Assembly (NCBI RefSeq): GCF_047511655.1
Contig: NC_133399.1
Location: 5,769,333-5,833,332, forward strand
Length of the DNA stretch: 64,000 nucleotides
Direction of reading: 5' to 3'
DNA from: Castor canadensis
Taxonomy: Eukaryota; Chordata; Mammalia; Rodentia; Castoridae
How positions within the stretch are numbered: the stretch's first letter is position 1; every line of letters starts with the position of its first letter. Under the pieces are notes generated by a model, which was given only the letters and a program-made list of their open reading frames with translations, was not told the origin of the DNA and ran no database searches. A program made the translations under genes and the position numbers. This document shows, piece after piece, positions 1 to 11,431 of this stretch.

Positions 1-1654
1 GTTTTGGAGGATATTTTGACTTGGATGGTCTGGCTGAGGCAGTTGTTTTTGGTAGCATCCTGTGGTTTCATGTCAACAAGAATCTGCTGTAACATAGGCA
101 TTTGTTAGTATTAGCTCTCTAGTCTAGGATGTGATTCATCATCAACAGACAAGCCATGGTCCTCAGCCATCAGGTTTCCTAAATCATTCATTAGTCCTCA
201 TGACAGACTTCCTGCTTCTAAGTCAAGACAGTCTCACCACAGCAGCCATGATTCCATTGTCTTTGCTATCCAGTGAAATACAAGGTGACACTACTGTCAT
301 TTTTGGTCTGTAACTGAGTTGATCCATTTTTACATTGATTCTCCAATAAATTCTTAGTGTGGGATTAAAAGGTTTTTGCACATATTTTGGTAATGATTTG
401 TCCATTCTCTTACACTGAGTATGTAAACATTTTAAAAGGCATACAGAAGTCAGGGAAACCTGAAGAAATGAGGAGAAATGCTAACTTGTGTTATTACTTG
501 AAATTATTAATTTCTTAAAAATGGTTTCTGATATAAGTAAGTGGGGTATAAATTTGTTGACAAAGAAATGAATTACATGTTTTCTTTTACTCAGGAGGAA
601 CAGAAGGAATATATTTTCAACTTGTTTATTTAACTCACATATTACTACTTCCTTCTCTTTTGACTTGATTAATATGAGAGAAATAACTGCACACTGAAAC
701 AAGACATCTAAATTAACATAGATTTTATTTGTTCTCTGAATATCATATTCACACATAAGGTATCCTAATACCAATAGAGCAATAAAAAATGAAAAGTACA
801 TCTAAAGGCATATGCTTTATATAGCTGGAGGTTCACACAGACATGTATGGGCCACTCATGAAGGCAGCAAGGAAAATAGACTACCCAGGGAGCTATACTG
901 AAATTAATGGGGAAGCTATGGTGAAAATTTATTCCAGGGACAGAAGTGTGGTTAGGCTGACTCTCTGGTGTTCTCATAGTCTTTGATAGGCTGCTCTCCA
1001 ATTTCTTGAATGGAAGTGGCAGTGAAGGTAATAAATGTTCATCATTATGACCAAAATTGAGTCACATACTTCTTCTTTAGATTCCTGAATACAAGAAAAT
1101 TGTGGGATATATCCCCAAACAGAAGAAAAAAAGATAATAAACTTAATATCAACACTTCCAGCCTCCACAATGCACAATGAATTGTCCATGATGAATGGAC
1201 ATACACTGTCTGAACTGAAAGAAAAAGGCACTCCAGAAAAGCACTAACTTCCTTCACCAGTAATCCATAAGAGCAAAGGTCAGAAAACTAAAGTGTCAGT
1301 GAAGAAAGGCTGAAGGCAGAATGTAGTCAAGTTTGAAAGCCAAAATCGCCATGGTACTGGCTTTAGCAGAATCTACAAATTAGGTAGTTTCACTTACAAA
1401 ATTTTGACCAGAATATCCCAATGACATTCAGAGAAAAATCCTTCTAGCTTTTGATACTCAATGTTTGTGGGGTGTATCCATTTTCAAATTTTATAATTTT
1501 GCACAAGTTCTATCTTGGAGAAAAATCTTCTTCCCAAAGTCTTCACTGTGGAAATTTCTACGAACAAAACTTCAAGGGAATGTGGCAAATGTACTCTAAT
1601 ATCACTACCTCAACACTAGATAAAGAGAACCACTTTTTGTGATATGTCTCGACA

Positions 1655-2175
1655 TAGTGATAGGAGTGGCCTGGGATAGACAGGGAGGGGACTTAAGAAT
1701 CACAGATCAAAGGCTAGCCAGTACATGGCATCACAACACAAACATGTCTTAGAGTTGATATAGAATAGAGAAGGGAGTCACCTTGAAACAACACCAAGGG
1801 CAGGCATGGCAACAAACTTCTTTAAGAAACAGATACAGAAAGGTAGGAGGGAGTTGCCTCTAAAGGATGTCCTTATTGCCATATCTTTGTGATCAAACCC
1901 ACCTAAGAGATTTTTTTTTTCAAAACCACCTGTCAAAAAGACCCAGGCAAACATCCTCCAGTCAGAAAAACTCATGGAGTTTCAATGCCTCAAACTGATG
2001 AAAAAGTAGCATAAATACCCTTAACCAGCCCACCTGCTATGGCTTGGATCACTATGGCCAGTCTCTCCCTTGTAGAGTCTTTACTCTTTCTTTCATTAAT
2101 AAAGACCTGTGGGTTTGCATCTACTAACTGTTGAATCAGTCATTCTTTGATTTTGAACAAGAACTCAGTCCACAA
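1655..2175 (+). mobile_element. LTR fragment, solo, MaLR/ERVL-like
   Basis: It has an LTR-like layout: a start resembling TGTGATAGG (read better in the paralog), a TATA-like CATAAATAC near 2,010, and an AATAAA signal near 2,097 followed by a T-rich R/U5-like tail. A paralogous copy lies inverted at about 30,050-30,595. No gag or pol coding sequence is attached. The family assignment is by general appearance only. Confidence 0.5.
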
Positions 2176-2469
2176 CTGACACATGTGTCACTAGCATTGA
2201 CATTCCCCTTCTCCCCCCAAAATGATAAGAAATCACAAGAAATATGGAGAGATAGAGAAATGTGGCTCTTGAATGGGGAATATCAATTTGTGAAAAATCT
2301 CAGGCACTGGACTCATTTTACAAAGACCTTCTGGAAAATGTCTAAGATAGAATCAAAGGTTGTAGGGAACCATGATATGGAAAGAGTAAAATGTGAAAAC
2401 AATACATGAAGAAGATAATATCTATAAAGCCTTAGAAATCATCAAAAGAATTATATAGGCATGAAGATT

Positions 2470-2662
2470 TGCCTGGTGCTGGTGGCTAACGACTGTAATT
2501 ATAGCTACTCGGGAGGTAGAGATCAGGAGTATCACATGAAAGCCATCTGAGGCAAATAGTTCATGAGACCCTATCTGTAAAATACCTAACTTAAAAAGGG
2601 CTGGTGGAGTGGCTCAAGATGTAGACTCTGAGTTCAAGCACTGCATACAGAAAAAAAAACAT
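2470..2662 (+). mobile_element. Composite SINE (7SL/B1-like part plus ID/tRNA-like part)
   Basis: The left part reads GGTGCTGGTGGCTAACGACTG and continues to GATCAGGAG. The right part reads GGGCTGGTGGAGTGGCTCAA and ends in an A-run. This two-part element is the commonest repeat in the window. The same insertion is found inverted at 29,563-29,750, but is missing from the related fragment near 52.8 kb. Confidence 0.8.
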
Positions 2663-2962
2663 TAAAAAAAAGAATACTACAAAATAAAATTGTATGTGAA
2701 CCTAGTTCAATGACACCATCAGTATAGGTTTTTCATTTGTGAACTGGAGAAGGAAGACCAAGAATCAGCATGAAAAGAAAATTATTAAAATTATGCAGCC
2801 TGAAGAGAAAGAAAAGTATATAAAATTCACAAAATATATCACCAGTGTATGAATTGTGTAAATTTTTAAACAGAGTTCTCTAGTGAGGAGAATAAAATGA
2901 TAGAAGGCATGAACTTAAATTACATGAAGAAAACAATCATAAAATATTGGAAAATGGATGTG

Positions 2963-3500
2963 TTAGAAATGAAAAAATGGTGTGGAATGGATAGGTGGGG
3001 AGATGTCTCAAATGCCAGCACAAGGTTTATTGTAGATAAAACCTGGAGTCTCTGAGAAACAAAGTGAGAATGTGTTTGATGAAGGAAAGCTCAGAATGGG
3101 AAAAAATAAGGAGTCCCAGCTGAGGGAGTACACAGGGCATTCACTTTGCCTAGGAAGGCACTTTTCCCAGCTGTCCATTGTTTGTTGTTGGAGATTGGCA
3201 GCACATTCCTGAAGTCTCTTACTGGCATCATGAATGACCATGGTCTCATTGACATAAAGCAGCCTTGTCATAAAAACAGCATTCACTGTACAAGGTTTTG
3301 AGTGGCAACCTGTGTGAAAGAATGTAGGCTTTAGGAGATAAAGTGAGACATGCAGTAAAATGCACAAGGGCCAAAGTTCATCAGCATGAAAATGAAAAAA
3401 ACAAGGAATCTTGGTACAGACATTGGTTATAGGTTTACATAGACAAAAGAACTGGGTGCACGGGACAAAGGCATTTATTGCAAATGGTTCCAACCACAGG
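2963..3500 (-). mobile_element. ERV LTR fragment (minus strand)
   Basis: On the minus strand the element ends TTTCATTTCTAACA at 2,963. Just before that it has an AATAAA-type signal (near 3,025) followed by the CTTGTGCTGGCAT motif. The same R/U5-like end occurs in LTRs at 13,907 and 29,275. The outer (5') edge is not clear; 3,500 is an estimate. A 166-codon open frame lies inside on the minus strand (3,008-3,508). I do not recognise it, and I treat it as chance or as a remnant. Confidence 0.5.
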
Positions 3501-3596
3501 TGTGACATGGTTGGTTACCATCTCAGCCCCTGTTCTTGGAGAGTTTCCAGAGTTGTTATCTGGAGGATACGCTACCTATGCAGTTTAAGTCTAAGT

Positions 3597-3677
3597 CATA
3601 AGTACTTGTTATTTAAGTACTTGTTATTTAAAACTACTTGTTATTTAAAACATAAGTACTTGTTATTTAAAACTACA
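3597..3677. repeat. Short tandem array, unit about ACTTGTTATTTAA
   Basis: Four spaced copies of ACTTGTTATTTAA(AA) lie within 81 bp. The inverted paralog near 28,622 has only one degenerate unit (AGTACTTATAACTTAG), so the array grew in this copy. Confidence 0.8.
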
Positions 3678-4430
3678 ACATGTTTATCAAATAGAACACA
3701 GTGTGAGTGAAAGTCAGAATACTCTCAGTTGAACAGACTATGCAGAGGAAAATAACTCCATGAGCATGGACTACAAAAAAAAATAATTTGTCTTTGCTTG
3801 GCAAAAATATGAGTTTGCCTTCTATCAGATGTGTCAGTAAGGGCTTGGATGTCTTCTATCCCTGTGTAAGATCAGTTCTTTAAAACCTCTTGGCTTTAGT
3901 AAATTCTTGATGTCTGGCACAAGTGACTTCATCAGTATTGTGACAGCTATCCCCTCTTGTGTCCAAGTTGTCTGTGAATTCTCCTCTGACTTTTCCCTTT
4001 AACTTTTCCCCCAAAATAAACACTCAATAACTTTCTATATCCTTTCTGCTTATTGATTTGTTGACTTTGTAACTTGTATTTTTAAAATGACTTATAAGAA
4101 TTTTAAATAAAAATTTTTTCCAATTACTCTTATATTTTTACTATGCACACCCATGAAAGAAAGGCAATTTAAAACTGTTTATCTATAAGTAACTTAAAGG
4201 CACTTTTGTTAATAGATCTAACTATAAAAGAATTGAATGTACGTTACACTCATGAAAAAATGAAACAGATTGAAGTTACTGTCCACAAAAAAGTCTATAT
4301 TTTAGTTAAATTTGATTGACATAAAACTTTGAAAAACTGTTTTTCTTTAAAGTAAAAGCAGAAGAAGTGGTGGAGAGGAGAACAGCAAACTTTCATTTCT
4401 TGGCATTAAACCAATAATAAGAATCATCCT

Positions 4431-4446
4431 AAAGATGTACACACAC
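4431..4446. repeat. L1 target-site duplication, 5' copy
   Basis: AAAGATGTACACACAC is identical to 11,416-11,431. The insertion point CT/AAAG is a tolerable variant of the L1 endonuclease target TT/AAAA. Confidence 0.92.
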
Positions 4447-5851
4447 GGTAATTCCAAGATGGCAGCTTGAGAGAGGAAGCAGAAAGCGACCCTCCTATAG
4501 TGAAATCTTGGAGAGACGCTGGAGACACACTTTGCAGGCATAATCACCGAGAAAAGGCATAACTTTGACTCCTCCACATCTCCAGCCGGCGCAGAGAATC
4601 TCCACTTCACGTTAAACGGAGAACCGAGGAGGCCCCCGGGCCGCCAGGGGCCGGTGCCCATACGGCTTGGGAAGACGCGGACCAGGTGAGCTTCGCGGTA
4701 CCGCGGTTCCCCCACAGACAAGCCTGGGCCAGAGCAGCATAGCCCCCTGGACAGACTGACCTCCACCGGGGAAAAAAAGAGAAACTGAGTACTAAGCAAT
4801 AAGAACAGTTAAGACACGCTGGAAAGAGGGTGGGGCGCCCTGAGCGCTGAAGATTGGGGGAAGGGAAGCCTTCCCGGGACTGTAAATAAACGAGCCGGGC
4901 GGGCCGGAGAGGCTCTGGCGGGAGCGGGGCGCGCCAGCAACCAGGAGCGGGGACGCTTGTGAGAGGAGGGAAGACCCACTTCCCACGTGAACTGTAAATA
5001 AACACGCAGGCCTGACAACGCGGGGCAGTGTCGCCTTTCCCAGTGCTTGGAAAGGGAAAAGCCTGTGGGACCAGGTGAGCGCTAGCTCACCCCAGAGATC
5101 TGCATAAATAACGCCGCCAGCTACAGGCTGAGAGCAGCAGGCAGGCAAGCCACAGTTGCAGATACCACTCTCAGAACTGCCTCCAGATGCTTTTTTTTCT
5201 TTTTCTCCCTACCTTTGATGAGAGAAAAACCGAATTACACCCGCAAGCCGAAAAACTTACTGAAACTGTATTGCATTTGAACTGGGGACACTTGGTGGGG
5301 CTTTTTTTTTTTTTCTTCTGTGTGTGTGTGAGTGTAGTTTTGTTCTACTTTATGCATCCCCTTTGATGAGACAACTATAGAACAACATCTGAGGCACCAA
5401 CTCCAGGACTGGAGATTGAGACGGACATCCAAATTATTAAGACTGAAATTGCATTGCATATAAACTTGGAAGTTTTTTGGTTTTTTGTTTTTTTTAATTT
5501 TCTATTTTCCATTTTATTTTAATTCATTTTTATAAATAGATATTACTTTCATATACTTATTTTTTATTTTTTTATCTTTGATTTTCAATCCTCTCTCTGT
5601 CACTCTATTGTCTGTTCAGCGTACTGTCGATTAGTACACTAACACTCCCTGTTTATACCTTTGAAACTCTCTTGTCTGATACCTTGTTCTGCTTTCTCCC
5701 TCTTGTCTGTATATTTGTTTTCCCCTTTTCTTTAACTTCTTGCTTTCCATCTCAGCTCACTCTTCCATTCTCAATATTACCATTGTTATTATTACAAGCT
5801 AGAAAATACTTAATTACACACAGTACAGGGACAGTAACAACACCAAGGACA
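4447..5851 (+). promoter_or_regulatory. L1 5' UTR / internal promoter
   Basis: The first 700 bp are GC-rich and dense in CpG; the rest is T-rich. CAAGATGGC at 4,455-4,463 matches the YY1 site that human L1 carries just inside its 5' end, where it sets the transcription start. TGTAAATAAAC occurs at 4,881 and 4,993, with the related TGCATAAATAAC at 5,101, giving a spacing of about 110 bp. ACCAGGTGAGC occurs at 4,681 and 5,070 and resembles a splice donor. The 5' UTR is not built of the ~200-bp monomers known from mouse L1. Confidence 0.75.
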
Positions 5852-7054
5852 ATGACAGAAAGACAGAAAAAACAGGGAAACCAGTTTCCCCACAGCAAAA
5901 AATTAGTACAGGAACCAGAGGGGAATGAAGAGAACAGAAACTCAGATCCAGACTCAAACAAAATGAAGATAAACTATGCCAAAGGACCCAATGAAGCCCA
6001 CAAGAATAATTTAAAAGAAGACATACTACAAGTACTCAATGAGAATTTTATAGAAATGATACTGGATAGGGTCAACCAAAATGTACAGGAGACACTCAAG
6101 AAATTCCAAGACAATAAAAATAGAGAATTTGAAAAAGCAAAAGAAGAAATAAAGGAAACCATAGAAGCACTGTATAAACATCAAAGTGAAAGAGAGAACA
6201 CAATGAATAAATGGATAAATGAACTCAGGACAAAAATAGACAACAATAAAGAAGAAAACAGCCAGGATATGGAAAACCTCAGAAAAAAGAATGAAACAGA
6301 ACTGCAAAACAAAACGGAAGGCCAATCCAGCAGAATAGAACAAACAGAAGACAGAATCTCAGAACTTGAAGATGAAATGGTAATTAAAGGAAAAACTGAA
6401 GAACTATTAATTAAACAACTCAAGACCTGTGAAAAGAAAATGCAAGAACTCACTGACTCCATCAAAAGACCAAACTTGAGAATCATGGGCATCGAAGAAG
6501 GAGAAGAGGTGCAAGCGAAGGGAATGCGTAATATATTCAACAAAATAATAACGGAAAATTTCCCAAATCTAGAGAAAGATATTCCCATACAAATGCAAGA
6601 GGCCTCCAGGACACCAAACAGACCAGATCAAAATAGAACTACTCCACGACATATCATCATTAAAACAACAAGTTCAGAAACTAAGGAAAGAATATTGAAG
6701 GCTGCAAGAGAGAAAAAGCAAGTAACATACAAAGGTAAACCCATCAAAATCACAGCAGACTTCTCAACAGAAACATTAAAAGCAAGAAGAGTGTGGGGTG
6801 AGATCTTCCGGGCACTGAATGAAAATAACTTCAACCCCAGGATACTCTACCCAGCAAAGCTATCATTCAAAATAGATGGAGCAATAAAAGTCTTCCATGA
6901 TAAGCAGAAACTAAAACAATATGTGACCACAAAGCCACCATTACAAAAGATTCTGCAAGGGATCCTGCACACAGAAAGTGACACCCAACTTAACCATGAA
7001 AAGGCAGGCAGCACCAAACCACAGGATAAGAAAAAGCAAGACAGTAGAGAGTAA
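5852..7054 (+). CDS. L1 ORF1 protein (RNA-binding chaperone)
   Basis: The frame encodes 400 residues and is fully open. The ATG at 5,852 begins MTERQKKQGNQFPH. An upstream in-frame ATG at 5,672 would add a hydrophobic stretch foreign to the family, so I chose the later one. Residues of about 35-210 are charged and heptad-rich, as expected for the coiled coil that trimerises ORF1p. RRM-type sequence follows (KRPNLRIMGIEE), then the C-terminal domain with TPRHIIIKTTSSETKERIL and PRILYPAKLSF. ORF1p coats L1 RNA in the cytoplasm and forms the retrotransposition particle with ORF2p. At 400 residues it is somewhat longer than the human protein (about 338), with the difference in the N-terminal half. 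The start of ORF2 lies 50 bp downstream. Confidence 0.93.
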   Translation: MTERQKKQGNQFPHSKKLVQEPEGNEENRNSDPDSNKMKINYAKGPNEAHKNNLKEDILQVLNENFIEMILDRVNQNVQETLKKFQDNKNREFEKAKEEIKETIEALYKHQSERENTMNKWINELRTKIDNNKEENSQDMENLRKKNETELQNKTEGQSSRIEQTEDRISELEDEMVIKGKTEELLIKQLKTCEKKMQELTDSIKRPNLRIMGIEEGEEVQAKGMRNIFNKIITENFPNLEKDIPIQMQEASRTPNRPDQNRTTPRHIIIKTTSSETKERILKAAREKKQVTYKGKPIKITADFSTETLKARRVWGEIFRALNENNFNPRILYPAKLSFKIDGAIKVFHDKQKLKQYVTTKPPLQKILQGILHTESDTQLNHEKAGSTKPQDKKKQDSRE

Positions 7055-7104
7055 CATCAAGTTAGGTACACACAATCAAACCTTCAAACAACTAAGATAA
7101 CTAA

Positions 7105-10100
7105 ATGGCGGGAATCACCACATACCTATCAGTACTAACACTTAATGTTAATGGACTTAATTCACCCATCAAAAGACACCGTTTGACAAAATGGATTAAA
7201 AAAGAAGATCCAACAATTTGTTGCTTACAGGAGACTCATCTCACCGACAGAAATAAGCATATGCTTAGGATGAAAGGCTGGAAGAAGATTTACCAAGCCA
7301 ATGGCCCCCGAAAACAAGCAGGAGTAGCAATACTTATCTCTGACAAAGTAGACTTCAAACCTACATTGATCAAACGAGATAAAGAAGGACATTCCATACT
7401 AATAAAAGGGGAAATAGACCAAAAGGAAATAATAATCATCAATCTGTACGCACCCAATGTCAACGCACCCAATTTCCTCAAACATACCCTGAAAGACCTA
7501 AAAGCATATATAAACGCCAACACAGTGGTTGTGGGAGACTTTAACACTCCATTATCATCAATAGATAGGTCATCCAAACAAAAACTCAATAAAGAAATCC
7601 AAGATCTAAAATATGCAATAGATCAAGTGGACCTAGTAGATGTCTACAGAACATTTCATCCAACCTCTACACAATATACATTCTTCTCAGCAGCCCATGG
7701 AACCTTCTCCAAAATAGATCATATCCTAGGGCACAAAGCAAGCCTCAGCAAATATAAGAAAATAGAAATAATACCATGCATACTATCTGACCACAATGCA
7801 GTAAAAGTAGAACTCAACAACAAAAGTAAAGACAAAAAACATGCAAACAGCTGGAAACTAAATAACTCATTACTTAATGATGAGTGGATCATTGATGCAA
7901 TAAAAGAGGAAATTAAAAAGTTCCTAGAAGTCAATGAAAATGAAAACACAACCTACCGGAACCTATGGGACACAGCTTAGGCAGTCTTGAGAGGAAAGTT
8001 TATAGCCATGAGTGCATATATTAAAAAGATTGAAAGATCCCAAATCAATGACCTAATGATACATCTCAAACTCCTAGAAAAACAAGAACAAGCAAATCCC
8101 AAAACAAATAGAAGGAGAGAAATAATAAAAATAAGAGCTGAAATCAACGAAATAGAAACCAAAAAAACCATACAAAGAATTAATGAAACAAAAAGTTGGT
8201 TCTTTGAAAAAATAAACAAGATCGATAGACCCCTGGCAAACCTGACTAAAATGAGGAGAGAACAAACCCAAATTAGTAGAATCAGGAATGCAAAAGGGGA
8301 GATAACAACAAACACCATGGAAGTCCAGGAAATCATCAGAGACTACTTTGAGAACCTATATTCAAATAAATTTGAAAATCTAAAAGAAATGGACAGATTT
8401 CTAGATACATATGATCATCCAAAACTGAACCAAGAGGAAATTAATCACCTGAATAGACCTATAACACAAAATGAAATTGAAGCAGCAATCAAGAGTCTCC
8501 CCAAAAAGAAAAGTCCAGGACCTGATGGATTCTCTGCTGAATTCTATCAGACCTTTAAAGAAGAACTGATACCAACCCTCCTTAAACTGTTCCATGAAAT
8601 AGAAAGGGAAGGAAAACTGCCAAACACATTTTATGAAGCCAGTATTACACTTATCCCAAAACCAGGCAAAGACACCTCCAAAAAGGAGAACTATAGGCCA
8701 ATCTCCTTAATGAACATTGATGCAAAAATCCTCAACAAAATAATGGTAAATCGAATTCAGCAACACATCAAAAAGATTATTCACCACGACCAGGTAGGCT
8801 TCATCCCAGGGATGCAGGGGTGGTTCAACATACGAAAATCAATAAACGTAATAAACCACATTAACAGAAGCAAAGACAAAAACCACTTGATCATCTCAAT
8901 AGATGCAGAAAAAGCCTTTGATAAGATCCAACATCATTTCATGATAAAAGCTCTAAGAAAACTAGGAATAGAAGGAAAGTTCCTCAACATTATAAAAGCT
9001 ATATATGACAAACCTACAGCCAGCATTACACTTAACGGAGAAAAACTAAAACCATTCCCTCTAAAATCAGGAACCAGACAAGGATGCCCACTATCTCCAC
9101 TCCTATTCAACATAGTACTGGAATTCCTAGCCAGAGCAATTAGGCAAGAAGAAGGAATAAAAGGAATACAAATAGGTAAAGAAACTGTCAAAATATCCCT
9201 ATTTGCAGACGACATGATCCTATACCTTAAAGACCCAAAAAACTCTACTCAGAAGCTTCTAGACATCATCAATAGCTATAGCAAAGTAGCAGGATATAAA
9301 ATCAACATAGAAAAATCATTAGCATTTCTATACACTAACAATGAGCAAACGGAAAAAGAATGTATGAAAACAATTCCATTTACAATAGCCTCAAACAAAA
9401 TCAAATACCTAGGTGTAAACCTAACAAAAGATGTGAACGACCTCTACAAGGAAAACTATACACTTCTGAAGAAAGAGATTGAGGAAGACTATAGAAAGTG
9501 GAGAGATCTCCCATGCTCATGGATTGGTAGAATCAACATAGTAAAAATGTCGATACTCCCCAAAGTAATCTACATGTTTAATGCAATTCCCATCAAAATT
9601 CCAATGACATTCATTAAAGAGATTGAAAAATCTACTGTGAAATTTATATGGAAACACAAGAGGCCACGAATACCCAAGGCATTACTCAGTCAAAAGAACA
9701 ATGCAGGAGGTATCACAATACCTGACTTCAAACTATATTACAAAGCAATAACAATAAAAACAGCATGGTACTGGCACAAAAACAGACACGAAGACCAGTG
9801 GAACAGAACAGAGGATCCAGATATGAAGCCACACAACTATGAGCAACTTATCTTTGACAAAGGAGCTAAAAATATACGATGGAGAAATAGCAGCCTCTTC
9901 AACAAAAACTGCTGGGAAAACTGGTTAGCAGTCTGCAAAAAACTGAAACTAGATCCATGTATATCACCCTATACCAAGATTAACTCAAAATGGATCAAGG
10001 ATCTTAATATCAGACCCCAAACTCTTAAGTTGATACAAGAAAGAGTAGGAAATACTCTGGAGTTAGTAGGTATAGGTAAGAACTTTCTCAATGAAACCCC

Positions 10101-10923
10101 AGCAGCACAGCAACTAAGAGATAGCATAGATAAATGGGACCTCATAAAACTAAAAAGCTTCTGTTCATCAAAAGAAATGGTCTCTAAACCGAAGAGAACA
10201 CCCACAGAGTGGGAGAAAATATTTGCCAATTATACATCAGACAAAGGACTGATAACCAGAATATACAGGGAACTTAAAAAACTAAATTCTCCCAAAACTA
10301 ATGAACCAATAAAGAAATGGGCATGTGAACTAAACAGAACTTTCTCAAAAGAAGAAATTCAAATGGCCAGAAAACACATGAAAAAATGCTCACCATCTCT
10401 AGCAATAAAGGAAATGCAAATTAAAACCACACTAAGATTCCACCTCACCCCTGTTAGAATAGCCATCATCAGCAACACCACCAACAACAGGTGTTGGCGA
10501 GGATGCAGGGAAAAAGGAACCCTCTTACACTGTTGGTGGGAATGTAGACTAGTACAACCACTCTGGAAAAAAATTTGGAGGCTACTTAAAAAGCTGGACA
10601 TCGATCTACCATTTGATCCAGCAATACCACTCTTGGGGATATACCCAAAATACTGTTACTCCAGAGGCACCTGCACATCCATGTTTATTGCTGCACTATT
10701 CACAATAGCCAAGTTATGGAAACAGCCAAGATGCCCCAGCACAGACGAATGGATTAAGAAAATGTGGTATCTATACACAATGGAATTCTATGCAGCCATG
10801 AAGAAGAACGAAATGTTATCATTCGCTGGTAAATGGATGGAACTGGAGAACATCATTCTGAGTGATGTTAGCCTGGCCCAAAAGACCAAAAATCGTATGT
10901 TCTCCCTCATATGTGGACATTAG
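7105..10923 (+). pseudogene. L1 ORF2 (endonuclease / reverse transcriptase), one nonsense codon
   Basis: One frame of 1,272 codons plus stop is interrupted only by TAG at 7,978-7,980 (codon 292), between the endonuclease and the reverse-transcriptase regions. The endonuclease part keeps Asn14 (LTLNVNGLN), Glu43 (CCLQETHL), [10 protein letters not shown] and [10 protein letters not shown]. The RT part keeps [37 protein letters not shown] and catalytic FADD at about codons 700-703. A Cys/His knuckle (C-X3-C-X7-H-X4-C, CWRGC...HCWWEC) lies near the C-terminus. The family's protein nicks DNA and primes reverse transcription at the target. The stop at an otherwise conserved Lys-type position (DTA*AVLRGKF) should leave only an endonuclease fragment. 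Close to the C-terminus this copy is three codons shorter than the truncated L1 at 22.8 kb ([10 protein letters not shown] versus YPKDCDTGYFRGT). Confidence 0.93.
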
Positions 10924-11415
10924 ATCAAGGGCAAACACAACAAGGGGATTGGACTATGAGCACATGATAAAAGTGAGAGCACACAAGGGAGGGGTGAGGA
11001 TAGGTAAGACACCTAAAAAACTAGCTAGCATTTGTTGCCCTTAATGCAGAGAAACTAAAGCAGATACCTTAAAGCAACTGAGGCCAATAGGAAAAGGGGA
11101 CCAGGAACTAGAGAAAAGGTTAGATCAAAAAGAATTAACCTAGAAGGTAACACCCATGCACAGGAAATCAATGTGAGTCAATGCCCTGTATAGCTATCCT
11201 TATCTCAACCAGCAAAACCCCTTGTTCCTTCCTATTATTGCTTATACTCTCTCTACAACAAAATTAGAGATAAGGGCAAAATAGTTTCTGCTGGGTATTG
11301 AGGGGTGGAGCTGGAGGGGGTGGAGTGGGTGGTAAGGGAGGGGGTGGGGGCAGGGGGGAGAAATGAACCAAGCCTTGTATGCACATATGAATAATAAAAG
11401 AAAAATGGAAAAAAA
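10924..11415 (+). other. L1 3' UTR with G-rich tract and poly(A) signal
   Basis: A G-rich tract with many runs of three or more G (11,292-11,360) could form a quadruplex, a common feature of L1 3' UTRs. It is followed by AATAAA at 11,393 and an A-rich tail of only about 10-15 bases. The same UTR appears in the truncated copy at 23.1-23.6 kb and, more diverged, inverted at 36.9-37.35 kb. Confidence 0.85.
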
Positions 11416-11431
11416 AAAGATGTACACACAC
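11416..11431. repeat. L1 target-site duplication, 3' copy
   Basis: AAAGATGTACACACAC directly follows the A tail of the full-length L1 and matches the 5' copy exactly over 16 bp. Confidence 0.92.

Larger units (their letters stand above)
1..3990 (+). repeat. Duplicated block A1 (inverted relative to 28.25-32.25 kb)
   Basis: The whole stretch can be followed, reverse-complemented, in 28,250-32,255. Position 1 pairs with about 32,250, the TCAGTCATTCTTTGATTTTG stretch near 2,135 pairs with about 30,100, and 3,990 pairs with about 28,250. Divergence is substantial, with many small indels. The shared content includes an LTR (about 1,655-2,175), a SINE (about 2,470-2,662) and a second LTR starting at 2,963, so those insertions are older than the duplication. 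I see no host gene here. The open frames do not look like coding sequence. The block continues left of the window, because its partner runs on to 33.5 kb. Confidence 0.75.
4447..11415 (+). mobile_element. Full-length LINE-1 retrotransposon
   Basis: This is a complete L1 of about 6.97 kb: a GC-rich 5' UTR (4,447-5,851), ORF1 (5,852-7,054), a 50-bp spacer, ORF2 (7,105-10,923) and a 3' UTR with a G-rich tract, an AATAAA at 11,393 and a short A tail. Perfect 16-bp target-site duplications, AAAGATGTACACACAC, lie at 4,431-4,446 and 11,416-11,431, and the 5' end keeps the CAAGATGGC motif, so the element is not 5'-truncated. ORF1 is open. ORF2 has one in-frame TAG. Together these suggest a fairly recent insertion of a recently active family. 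No empty site is visible, because the partner block at about 28.1-28.25 kb lacks this stretch and roughly 1 kb of its flanks. Confidence 0.95.

Noticed and set aside
3008..3508. 166-codon minus-strand open frame
   Set aside because: It lies over an LTR fragment, its frame is not kept in the paralog at 28.7-29.3 kb, and it has no motif I recognise.
4347..5148. Overlapping minus-strand open frames of 69-150 codons
   Set aside because: They are shadows in the GC-rich 5' UTR of the L1, where stop codons are rare.
5672..5851. Longer ORF1 starting at the ATG at 5,672
   Set aside because: The extra 60 residues are hydrophobic and unlike L1 ORF1 proteins; the ATG at 5,852 fits better.
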